64,000 nt of DNA from Tetradesmus obliquus (taxonomy: Eukaryota > Chlorophyta > Chlorophyceae > Sphaeropleales > Scenedesmaceae). The position numbers and the translations under genes are program-made. The DNA lies in the NCBI GenBank assembly GCA_030272155.1, contig CP126199.1, positions 2,833,501-2,897,500 on the forward strand, written 5' to 3'. Below the pieces are notes generated by a model that ran no database searches, was not told the origin of the DNA, and worked only from the letters and a program-made list of their open reading frames with translations. Positions 11,182-21,512 of the stretch are shown here, in pieces; position 1 is the stretch's first letter, and every line of letters begins with the position of its first letter.

Positions 11182-12999
11182 GTGCTGGTCCAGCTGCCAC
11201 AGCCCCACATCAGCAGCATCTGCAGCAGGCAGCGCCAGCATGCAAGGGCCACTGCTGGCTGTACTACCAGCAGCTGCTGCTTCAGCTGCTTGAGCAGCTG
11301 GATCTGCTGCTGCTGCTGCACCTGATCTCTGCATCAAGCGCTCCTCTGCTTCTTCTGTTAGGTCAGGCACTTCTGCTAGGTCCAGCGCTGAGTGCCATGC
11401 GGCTGTTGCTGTTGCTGCTGCTGTCTCTGCAGCTTCTGCATCACGGCTAAGTAAATCAAGCTCCTGCTGCTGCTGCGTTGTTGTGGTGGCTAGCTGCTGA
11501 GAGAGTAGACTGGTTGTGGCCGAGCTGTGTTGTGGATGTCTCATGGCCCCAGCAGCACCAGCAGCATCACTAGACAGTTGAAAGCCTTCTACAACAGCTG
11601 CCTCCTGCAGCTGTGCTGTGCTGCTGCCTGCGCCCTGTTGCGCCTGCTCTGCTGCACTGCAGCTACTGCTCTGCTGCCCCTGCTGCAGCAGCGCAAAGCG
11701 GCAGAAGTTGTAGGAACCAGCTGCAAGTGTCTGCGCTGGCTGGCTGCAGGGCGAGCAGGCGAAGTGAGCAGCAGAGAAGAAACAAGATACATCAGAGCAG
11801 TTGGTCAACAGCATGGACAACCGTTACTTCAACAGGTACGCTTATATCCTGGCATAACCATGCAGCGAAGGCAAGGACACGAAGCAATCATGCATGCAGG
11901 GGCATGCACATCAGCAGCCTGCAATATGCTGCAACACAGTGCATGAGCTCCTCAGTCAACAACAGTTGGTTACCAGCGCTGGATATGGCAGAACTCTGTT
12001 TGGGCTGCTAGGGTGGTCACCTGCTCAGGCTGCTGCCAGAGTGCAGCTCCCAGCACTTGACCACGCCATCCCTGCCCTGGCTGCAGCAGCAGCAGCAGCA
12101 GCAGGATGACAAGGAAATACTCAGCCAGGCTGGCGTGTGATTTGCCACACAGCTGAAATTCAGCATCCTCAAACAACCCAACAGCGCTTGCTGTGCTTGA
12201 ACTGTGCTGCCAGCACAGACACTGGCCTTGTCGCATCGCGCAAGCACCATTGCAGCTGCGGATGAAGCAGCAGCGCACATGAAACAGGCAGCCTTAGACA
12301 AAGGCTGGTGGTGCACATTGCAGCTGAGGGGTAGCTTTGCTGTGCTGCTGAGGCAGTGACCTGCAGTGCAACCAGCCTGGCAGCCCCACCTGACGATGAA
12401 AGGGCTGCTACTGACTGGGCAGGCCACTTGCAGGATGCCTGAGTGGCTCTCATGAGCTCTGCAGCAGCAGACGCAGCAGCAAGGCACTCCATGCTGTCTA
12501 GTTTGTTGAGATGTGCATACCAAGGAGATGCTGCAAAGGCCAAACTGTACATGCATGTACTGCCTAAAGAGGAAGTATTCGTGCTGAGCAGCACTTCAAG
12601 GGCCTCAGCAGTACGCCTAGACAAGCGTAACAGGGGCTGCCGCACCTTATGCTGGCTGTCGCCCGCCTGCTGTCAAGGTCCCAGAGCTTTAGCTCCCCTT
12701 CACCATCACTGCAGCAGAACATCAACACGCAAGTATAATCATGCCTGTGATACACAGCTTCAGCAATGTATCCATTGCTGCAGGATAAGACTGCTGAGCG
12801 CTAGACAATGGAGGACGGTGTACAGGCCTGTATAGGCCATAGGGGCGGGTGGTACTGCTGCTGTGCGCTGTGTAGTGCCGCGCAGTGCTCACCCAGCAGC
12901 AAGAGTACCGCATCCAGGCAGGAAGGCAACACACTGAACTGCTGCTCGGTGGCCTCTTAAGACATACAGCGGCTCTGGGGCTGGTGGGGGCTGCATCAT
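10241..12999 (-). CDS. GNB1L: WD40 protein of the GNB1L/Asa1 family
   Basis: Six exons on the minus strand join in phase: 12999-12893, 12708-12646, 12458-12428, 12076-12021, 11743-11056 and 10714-10241 (TAA), giving 472 residues. The C-terminal part is diagnostic for GNB1L: AGYEDGSVALWD, SNPGIADVAVRPDGRIAATA, GWDGRVRVW, then AAGGRDNHISMWSIYP at the end. The N-terminus (LYVLRGHRAAVQCVAFLP) and QGRDGVVKCWEL also fit. Family members are WD40 propellers; Asa1 and GNB1L are linked to the TELO2-TTI chaperoning of PIK kinases. Exon 5 carries an insertion absent from animal proteins: Gln/Ala-rich sequence and a 12-residue poly-Ser from a CTG tract at 11142-11180. Exons 2-4 are tiny (63, 31, 56 nt) and supported mainly by phase. 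It starts 400 bp from the divergent PsbP-domain gene. Confidence 0.87.
11142..11180. repeat. CTG tract coding poly-Ser in GNB1L
   Basis: About 13 units, read on the minus strand as consecutive AGC codons. Confidence 0.9.
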
Positions 13000-13398
13000 G
13001 TTTCTGCTGCTACTGCTGCTTCTGCTGAAACTGCAAGTGATCAAAATTTGCAGCGCATGTGTGTGGCAGTGCAGGGCTTGCAGCTGGCTAAGCCACACAT
13101 GGAACTATGGTTAACTTCAAAGTGCAAAAGGCTTTTGGACAGCATAACTCATCCAGAGAGCTCCTCCGTATGACACGTACACCCTCAGGGCCTGGCACAG
13201 GTGTCAGGTGTAACACAAAGGTTCGTCTACACGATGCCACCAGCAAACAGCTGCCTGGATCGTGTTCATAGGAGTTCTATAAGCGATTGACGGAGTAATT
13301 ATGTTGTGCAGCTGTGCGCTCTTAAGTCACCTGTAGTAGCTGTTCCTCTATCGTGCGACGTGCAAGATTTTTGTTGAACTCGAGCGGATCACTGCAAG
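13000..13398. promoter_or_regulatory. Divergent promoter region, GNB1L / PsbP-domain gene
   Basis: 400 bp between two oppositely oriented start codons (12999 minus, 13399 plus). I see no convincing TATA box or other named element. Confidence 0.45.
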
Positions 13399-15901
13399 AT
13401 GAGGTCGCTATCTGCTGGCAGCAATGTAATGAATCCCTTGAGCAGCAGCTGCAGGATGCAAAGGAGGTCTCGTTCAAGTGGGTGGAGCAGGCTGAACTGC
13501 AGTCACTCGCAGCACAGCAGAGCACTGTGCGCCCAGGGCCCCGACTAATACGCACATTGGCTCACTGACAAGACGAGGTGCTACGTCACTGCGCTTGTGC
13601 AGGCAGCGTATGCTGTGCATGCCAAAAACAGCAGCAAACAGCGCCAATTAGGCAGCAGCAAGGCATCAGCAGAAGAGATCTGGCTCTTGCAGCGCCTGCA
13701 ATGCTGCTCTTGAGGTGAGCAGTCTATATTTACTCTCAAAAGAAGCAGTCGAGGTTCTTAAAAGTAACAGATGCCTACAAGAACATGTCTGTATGCATAC
13801 AGCCGCAGCACATGCCTGCTCTGGATGCGGAGGTATCATCCCTGCGCAGATGACACGTGCATGCATGTGCATACTCAAGCTATCAGCACAACAGCACCTT
13901 GCACACAGACCTGCAACTGCAATGTAAGCAACACACTGTTTTTTTCTGGTGTCTCTGCAAGTGCAAGCACTGAAAGGCGCCCCTTTTGCTGGCTGCAGTG
14001 CCGCAGGGCCTGCTGCAGCGTTAGAAGCAGAGGCAGCAGCGCCTGCAGGCACCGCAGGAGCAGCCCCAAGCACCAGCAGCAGCAGCAGCTCGCTGCCTAG
14101 CGCAGACCTGCAGCTGTTCATCGACAATGACTATGAGCTGCAGGTGAGCACGGGCGCCCAGGGCAGTGGCGCAACACACAGCAACAGCTGCATGGGGGTT
14201 GCTGTGCTTGGTCGCCACGCTTCCTGCCAGTTACCGCAGTTATACGTTTAGGACATGTGCATCTGTTGTGAAACATCCCTGCCATCACGCACGGCGCAGC
14301 AGGTGCCCTCCAACCATCTCCTGCAGACGTCCATCCTACGAGCCAGGAACGTGCCCCTACCACCAGTTTGCACACTGCACTGCACTGGCTCAAACCCTCC
14401 ACCCTCCACCCTCCACCAGTTTGTACCCTGCACTGCACTGCTTTAAACCCTCCACCCTCCACCACGCTGCCGCAGGTGCCCTCCAACTACGCCTACCTGG
14501 CCACGGAGATCCAGCGCGTGGAGCGCGGCCCGCAGCCGGAGCGCAGCCCAGTGCTGGGCCGCTTCGAGGCGCCAAATGGGCAGCCGGGGCTCATTACCAT
14601 ACTCACGCGCAGGGCGCAGGCCTTCAAGCAGACACTGCTGCAGGTGCGTGTTTACTGTCAACATAAAACTAAAAGCAGGTGGCTTGCGCAGCCGAATGGG
14701 CTGGCTGCAGGCAGAAGTGTGCTCACGCCATGCTGCATGCAGCCCCCAGCAGGAGCGCAGCCCCGTGCTAAGATGGTTTGAGGCTTCAGTCTAGGTGCTT
14801 GGGTTTATCACTGTGCTCATGCGCAGGGCGCAGGCCTTCGAGCAGACGCTGCTGCAGGTGCGTGGTCCGCATGGCGGCTGAAAAGTGACAAAAGTTAGCG
14901 GCAGTGACATGCCGCTGGTGGCCCCATTTGCCAGTGCCCAGCTGTTGTCATGCAACATTTTGTCGGCTGCAGATCACTGCTGTTGTATACCTAGCACCAC
15001 ACCCTGTGCCCCTGCCTCCAGCAGGTCACTGACCTCAGCCAGCTGTGTGACTCACCACGGTGGCGCAGCCGGTGTCATGTCAAAACAACCACTAACCACC
15101 ACTCGCTGCTTTCCGTATGATCCTGTGCAGGTGACGGACATCAGCCAGCTGGGCGACCCCATTGCTGTTGCGCAGCTGCTGCTGCCACATCTCCAGGCCA
15201 AACTCTGCTCCCTTATCTAAGACGCCGCCATGCCATGCTGCTGCTGCTGCTGCTTGCGGCAGGTGACGGACATCAGCCAGCTGGGCGACCCCATCGCTGT
15301 TGCGCAGCTGCTGCTGCCGCGCGGCTCCACACTGCTGGCCACTGCCACGCAGCAGGTGCCGCAGCCGCCCAAGGAGACGCCCCTGGGGCTGGTGGAGATA
15401 CCGCCACAGAACTACTTCCTGTGAGTTGCTTTGTAAACCAATATGTGCTGGTGGTATGCTTGCACGGCTGCCAGAAGATTGCTGCGGGACTTGACAGCAT
15501 GCCACTGCTGCTATGTGTGTGAGTTCTCCTCAAAGTCAGCAACAGAGGGCGCTGGCAGCTTATCATAGCTGAGTGGGAGTGCTGCAGCTGTTGTCGCAGC
15601 ACTTGCGCACGCCTGTGCTGTGTGCACACGCCATCTCTGCGCTACGGCTTGCTGACATGGTGCCGCCGCCGCTGCCGCTGCCTGCCTGCCCGCCTGCTTA
15701 CGTTCAATTCACCGCTGCAGGTTCGAGTTTACCACCAACACGGGGCTGCATGTGGCGATGGCAGCAGCAGCCAAGAAGGGCAGTGTGCTCATCTGCGGAG
15801 CGTCCACTACGAAGGAGCAGTGGGCGCAAGCAGGGCCTGTGCTGAGCCGGGTGGTTAAGAGCTTCAGGCTGCGCTCACAGCAGGGCCTGGCAGCGCTGTG
15901 A
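13399..15901 (+). CDS. PsbP-domain protein, probably plastid/thylakoid lumen
   Basis: Exons 13962-14143, 14476-14643, 15263-15420 and 15721-15901 (TGA) are well supported and in phase. Exon 1 (13399-13477) is a candidate that fits phase 1 and encodes a Ser/Arg-rich transit-like start (MRSLSAGSNVMNPLSSS). The total is 255 residues. The PsbP-like fold begins at DNDYELQVPSNYAYLAT and ends with HVAMAAAAKKGSVLICGAST, KEQW and VVKSFRLR, matching the usual C-terminal strand-helix of PsbP and PPD proteins. These bind photosystem II or other lumenal complexes; I cannot assign a PPD number. Residues about 28-70 are an Ala/Ser-rich linker. The introns contain four decayed copies of exon edges and a CCTCCACC-rich tandem repeat (about 14350-14465). 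The acceptor of exon 2 is CAAG, not CAG. Confidence 0.8.
14294..14320 (+). repeat. Exon-edge echo of PsbP-gene exon 3 start
   Basis: Acceptor plus GTGCCCTCCAACCA, matching the true edge at about 14470-14490 and followed by unrelated sequence. Confidence 0.75.
14752..14864 (+). repeat. Exon-edge echo of PsbP-gene exon 3 end and donor
   Basis: A 113-bp copy, without net indel, of 14538-14650 (offset 214). It includes the last part of exon 3 and its donor gtgcgtg. The copy carries an in-frame TGA early on, while the last 45 bases are almost unchanged. Confidence 0.9.
15019..15052 (+). repeat. Degenerate exon-edge echo of PsbP-gene exon 4 start
   Basis: CAG|GTCACTGACCTCAGCCAGCT resembles the true exon 4 start at 15263 (VTDISQL), with several substitutions. 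Confidence 0.6.
15126..15186 (+). repeat. Exon-edge echo of PsbP-gene exon 4 start
   Basis: A copy of 15258-15318 with very few changes and an intact acceptor at 15128-15130. Use of it would read VTDISQLGDPIAVAQLLLP and then diverge to a stop at about 15218. Confidence 0.92.
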
Positions 15902-16397
15902 GGACGCAGTGTTGCCATTGTCATGTCGTGTAAGAGACGTGTTCTGTGACTTTGAGGGCGTGCAATGTTAGCTGCGAAGCGTACAACGTTTGGCGGCAGC
16001 TTGCACTGCTTTGGCAACAGACGAGAAACACAGCAGCGCTGCCAGTAGTGTCACACTGCTTCTCACGGTGAAACGCTGCGGTGGTCAATCAACAGCTTTG
16101 GAAATCAAAACTTCATAGTGGGTTGCTTACAGTTGAATGACGTCTGGCACGAGCACCAGCAATGTGTGCCAGTAGCAACCAGCCTCAGGCACACAAACGT
16201 CAGCAACATGAGTATGGCTGCAGCGGCTGTGTCAAGTGCTGGACACCGTGGGGTGCTCCAACAAGCACGTCACGTCACTTCCCGACCCGAACAACTGCAC
16301 CGGGTTTTGCAATAAGTGCTACGCCATCACCGCTGAGGGCGCACTGCAAGGTGCGTAGCAGCACCACACAACTTCACCCACACTGACCAAGCCCATC
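15902..16397. other. Intergenic region
   Basis: Lies between the 3' ends of the PsbP-domain gene (+) and the LRR gene (-). I see nothing specific. Confidence 0.5.
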
Positions 16398-18299
16398 TCA
16401 CCCCAGGTGCAGCGTGCAGCCACCCACAAAGACCTGCTTCAGTGCCTCGCACCCCTTCAGGAAAAAGTGCTCGACTAGACACTTGGACAAGTCAGGCAGC
16501 TCCTTCAAGCTACTGCAGCCCTCAACATCAAGCATACGCAGAGCTGATGGCAGCTCTGGCAGCTGCTCAAGCTCTGTGCAGTGCCCCACCAGTAGGCGCT
16601 CAAGCTTGGGTGGCAGAGGATCAGGCAGCTCTTCCAAACCGCTGCATCCACTGCAGTCCAGGCTAACGAGCCCTGAAGGTAGCTCCTCTGGCAGCTGATC
16701 CAATGCTTCACATCCGCTGCAGTCTAGGGTGAGGAGACCGGCAGGCAGCTGCTCTGGCAGCTGCTCCAGGGCGATGCATCCCCTGCACACCAGGTGGGGC
16801 AGGCCTGCCGGCAGCTGCTCCAGGGCGATGCAGCTGCAGCAGCTGCTCACTGCCCCTCAAGTCCAGCCGCAGACGGCTGGGCATTGCTGGCAGCCACTGG
16901 ATGGATGTTGCGCCACATTGCAGTGCTTCAAGGCAAGGCAGTGAGCCCGGCAGCTCGCGGATGGCTGTTTTGTTGATGGCTAGCCGCTTCAAGCTCTGCG
17001 TAGGCAGCTTGGGTAGCCGGCTGACCCGCGTGAGGCTATAGGCCTGCAGGTGTTCAAGGAAATCTGGCATGTCTGGAAGCTCCTCCAGCAGTGGACAGCA
17101 GTGACACACTATCTCAATTATGCCAGTGTGGGCTAGCTGCGGCAGCTTGCGTAGCGATGGGCAGCGTGCGCACTCCAGGTGACGCAGTGACGTCGGCAGC
17201 CCTGGCAGCTGCAAGGCAAACAGCAGGCGAGGTGCAACAGGGCGGAAACGCGGCTGGTGGTATGCTTGGGGTTGCACCCTCGGCAAGGAAGCAGCAAACT
17301 GGCAACAGGCGACTGGGTTACGTTTGCAAGGTGCTTGCTTCCTGTAGCCTTAGAAAACAACAACAAGCGCTTGCAACACCGCAACTATCATCAAACTGCC
17401 GCTGTAGCGGCGTCGCTGGCAGCACTGCAGCCCTGCCGAGCTGTAAGAAGCAAGTAACAGGAGCAGCTGCTTGCCACAATGTAGCCATGCTCCCTTCAGA
17501 AATTCCACTGCAACAAACATCTTGCCGAGTGTGGCAACAGGCTGTGGACATCACAGTGGCAAAGGCACAGACCTGCAGCTGCAGCTCACCTCTGCCAATG
17601 CACTGCAATGCCACACATTCAGCTGTTTGAGGCCGTCAGGCAGCGCCGGCAGCTGCAGCAGCACCTCACACACTTGCGCATGCAGCTCGACCAAGCTGGG
17701 TGGCAGCTGCGGAAGGCTCTTGAGCCTGCTGCAGCAGCTGCAGTTGAGCACTGCGACGGCAGTGGAGCTCAAGCTGCTAGGCAGTGCCTCTAGTGCATCG
17801 CAGCATTCACAGGCCAGCTGGCGCAGTGTGCGGGGTAGTGTTGGCAGCGCGCGTAGGTTGCTGCAGCCTGACACGTCCAGCTGCTCCAGCTTTGGTGGCA
17901 ACGGCGGCAGCAACTCAATGTGGCAGCTGTAGATGCGTAGGCAGGTCAAGTTCCTGCAAGTCATGCATGGTGCAACCAAATCGGTGTACTGTGAGGCTAC
18001 TGCTCTCAAAGCTGCTGCTGCTGCTGGGCTGCTGCTGCTCACCTGCCACCTGCCATGACGTCCAGCAGTATCTTCGATGGCAGATCACCGATCACAAGGC
18101 TTAGCTGCTGCATGGAGGCGATGCTCTTGTGCAGCCAGGAGGCAGCAGAAAACGAGCCGTCCAGCGTGAAGTCGATGCTGTGGTCCTTCCAGGACACACG
18201 CATATCTCGCAGGTCAGAGCAGGTGCATCTTAGCATACACATATCTTTTGGTTCCAGAAGAGGCATGCATCGTTGCACAACCTGGCAAAGCTTGTTCAT
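16398..18299 (-). CDS. F-box-like leucine-rich-repeat protein with a frame break
   Basis: Exons 18299-18043, 17953-17590 and 17208-16398 join in phases 2 and 0. The N-terminus (MNKLCQVVQRCMPLLEPKDM then CMLRCTCSDLR) looks F-box-like. Then come about 17 short LRRs of the form LPxxLPxxLxxLxCxGCxxLxxLP (LEQLDVSGCSNLRALP, LNCSCCSRLKSLP, LDCSGCEALDQLPEEL). F-box/LRR proteins are usually substrate receptors of SCF ubiquitin ligases; that role is inferred. In exon 3 the frame changes near 16848-16856: the upstream frame ends LRLDLRGSEQLL and repeats resume one base out of register at CIALEQLP. Exon 3 length (811 nt) is consistent with one surplus base, at or near a GGGG run. This is either a sequencing or assembly error or a real frameshift. 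The end may be the TGA at 16398 or a donor CTGG|GTGAGA there. Confidence 0.7.
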
Positions 18300-18718
18300 G
18301 CTGCCTCTGGCGTTGGTGATCGAGAACTGATGCAGCAAGTTCAAACAATGTACGCTTAGGTGTTAAACAACACTACTTGCAGGAAAACAGATGTTATCAG
18401 CTGCTTGAACGCGGCTTGACAGACTCGGACTTCCTTGGACCCCAGCTTTCAAATTCTCGAACAGAAGCTGTCCTGGCGGGCCAACAGCTACCCTAGACGA
18501 TGTACTAGCTGCTTGCATACATTGTAAGCGTTGTTACCAAAGCACACAGCTTACATTGCAACTGAATGCGTACATGTACAGCACACCTGCTGCTGACAAA
18601 GCTGGCAACAGGTGTGTCAGCTGGCACGAAGGCAATGCTGTGCGTCTACATCAGTATGGCAGGAGAGACTGCTCCACTCATCATCTTTGTGTTCAAGCTG
18701 CCACCCACATATACGCGT
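18300..18718. other. Intergenic region between two minus-strand genes
   Basis: Holds the promoter of the F-box/LRR gene and the 3' end of SUV3. I see no clear element. Confidence 0.45.
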
Positions 18719-19874
18719 TCAGCGCAACCCACCCGCCACCTCTGCCTCGTCCTCAGAAGAAGACAAGCTGCTGCTGCGACCACCCGCATTGCTTCGGCCG
18801 CTATAACGCCCACGGTTGCCCCAGCTGGACCCAGCAGCAGCAGCAGCAGCAGGGTCCAGCCCCAGCATCTCATCATACTGCTGCTGGGTGCTGCTGCCTG
18901 CTGCACCGCCCATCTCCCGCAGAGCCTGGTCAATCAGTGCAGCTACCTGCAAGCAGAGCGCAGCGCACCGCACAGCGGCAATGGCAGCAGCGTTGAACGT
19001 CAGCAGCCTATGCACGTGGCACCATGTGTGGGCAAGGGGGCAAGACACAAGGAGTACAGAAACTCTCCCTGGCAATGCACTCTGCTGCAGGCTGGGATCC
19101 AGCTCACTGGCCTCAACAACCCTTCACCCAGCTACACAGCAAACTGACTGAGGCGTCACACTAGCACTTGATCACTGCCAGCTTTCTCCTCTTCCTCTCC
19201 TCTCAAACCCTCACCTGCGCACGCTGCCGCTGCACCTGCTTGCGCCCCCTGAACACGCCGTGCCCCACCCTGCCAGCCAGCCACAGGTACAGGTCATACA
19301 CGCGGAACAGCTCTTCTGCCGCCTTCATCTCAGCCTGGCTAGAGGGAGGCGTCTGCAGCGGCAGTGCCATGCAGTCTGGCGTGACGCGCTGCTGCTCCAC
19401 AAACAGCGAAGCAAACGCCAGCAGCGCCTGCACAGGAGCAGCAAAAAACATGCAGCAGTTGCTGGAGAAACTTGAATGCGCACATGCAGGAGGGCAAACA
19501 GCAGCAGAGCAACTGTCAAGCAAGGGCCAGCACAGGCCAGCCGCTGCCTTGTTGCTGCTCAGGCTCTTACTCGCTCACCTGCAGCACAAGCAGAGCAACA
19601 GCCACGCAATGGCCTGCACAGGCCAGCTGCTGCACTCTATCCTTTCAGCAGTGTCTGCTCAGATTGCTTGCCTCGCAGTTGCTCACCTGAAGCACGGCAG
19701 GGTCGTCTGCACTGGCCGGTGCAGTGCACCAGGTGAACATGTCCTCCAAGTCCAGCCCAGCAGCAGCAGCAGCAGCACTTGCAGCGCCACTGCCAACATC
19801 TCCATGATAGCCATAGCTGCTGTCATCGTCACTTTCACTGCCGGCACCGCCGAAACCCTCATCATCAGACTCTT

Positions 19875-19918
<44 letters not shown>

Positions 19919-21445
19919 CGTGCATGCAGCGCCACAGGTGCCGCCTCCAGGTGCTGCAGCACGCGCGCCAGCGCCACCATGTTGGCCATGTCTGCTAGGA
20001 AGTAGGGCGGCGACAGCTGCGCTGAGTCAGCGAATGCTGACAGCAGCTTGTGGAAGGGCAGCCCGGCCGGCATGCTGCGCGCAAAGGCCTCCAGCTGCTC
20101 ATACCTGCGTTACGCGCAAGCAGATTGCAGAGCATTGCAGTGCGCAGCACCCATCAACATGACAGCAAATCGTTTGCACCGCAGCTGCATGCTTGCATAA
20201 GCAGACGCCTGCAGCTGCTTAAGCCTGCACGCACAACACACAAATGCATAGAGTTCAACCAGAGCAAAGCAGAGTGATTAGTAGGCACATCGACAGGCAT
20301 GCGCAGCAGCTTGTGGAAGGGCAGCCCGGCCGGCATGCTGCGCGCAAAGGCCTCGAGCTGCTCATACCTGCATTGCACACACAAATTGCAGACGCATTCA
20401 GTCATTGCAGTCAGAGGTCTTTGTGCGGCAGATGAATACTTGCATGACAACCTGCCGTCAGCAGGCTTTTCCTGCGTTGGACTCATCATGAGACCATTGT
20501 AGAAGCCACACACATGCATATGGTGTGCGGAATAAGATCTTATCCAACAAAGGCCTTGGACCAACAGCTTAACACGCACAGCATGCCATCTGCAGCACCA
20601 ACGGCTGCTTGACACAAAGGCTCCTGCAACCACACTCAAACCCAGCGCACCGTGGCAGCAGGCATGCGCCTGTGACCTCCTCACTGGCAGAGGCCAGGCT
20701 CTGTCGCAGCAGCGGCAGGTCACTCTCGCTGAGGCAGGTGACGTAGCCGGCCGCATGATCGCTGCCGAAGCGCCCCGCCCTGCCTGCAATCTGCTTCACC
20801 TCTGTGGGCGTGAGGGGCCGCAGCTGCTGGCCGTCAAACTTGTGCATGGTGGCAAACACGACCCTGGTAGGGTTGGGGGAAAGAGTGAGGGGAGGCGTGG
20901 GCAAAGTGTAAGACGCAGTTGGCAAGCAAGAACAGTGTCAGTGCAAGGTGTATGCAGCTGCTGGCTGTGATGATTACGTGAGGAACCGCATGTATTCAAC
21001 ATAAGAGCCACCAGCACCAGCTGCAGTGTCACCTGCGGATGTTGGGGTTGACGAAGGCCTGTAGCTGCATACTCCTAAACCCTTACCTGCGGATGTTGAG
21101 GTTGAGGCCCATGCCGATTGCATCAGATGCCACCAGCACGCTGTAGGAGGGGCCGGCACCAGGGCCTGAAGCCACAGCAACAAACAGTAAGTCACACAAC
21201 ATTACGCTTTGAGTGTGCCAGCTGCTTCAGCCATCAAAAATACACACAGCTTGCTACACAAGCTGCAGTGGCGACATCGCATTAGCGCCTGTGCATACTT
21301 TCTGCTCCTTGCGTCCAGGAAGCGTGTAAGCACATACAAAACCTGCCATCGTCAACTGCAGTGAGCTTGGGCACACATACATGCAGCTGCAGCTGTGCCA
21401 CTGAGCCGCACGTAGCACCTTGCTCACTGCAGCACGGTTGCTAAC

Positions 21446-21512
<67 letters not shown>

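Noticed and set aside
11035-11820. Treating the whole minus-strand open frame as a separate gene
   Set aside because: It is exon 5 of the GNB1L model (11743-11056) with flanking intron read through.
13353-13568. Open frame MRRARFLLNSSGSLQDEV... as first exon of the PsbP gene
   Set aside because: It does not start with ATG and does not join in phase; the overlapping ATG frame at 13399 does.
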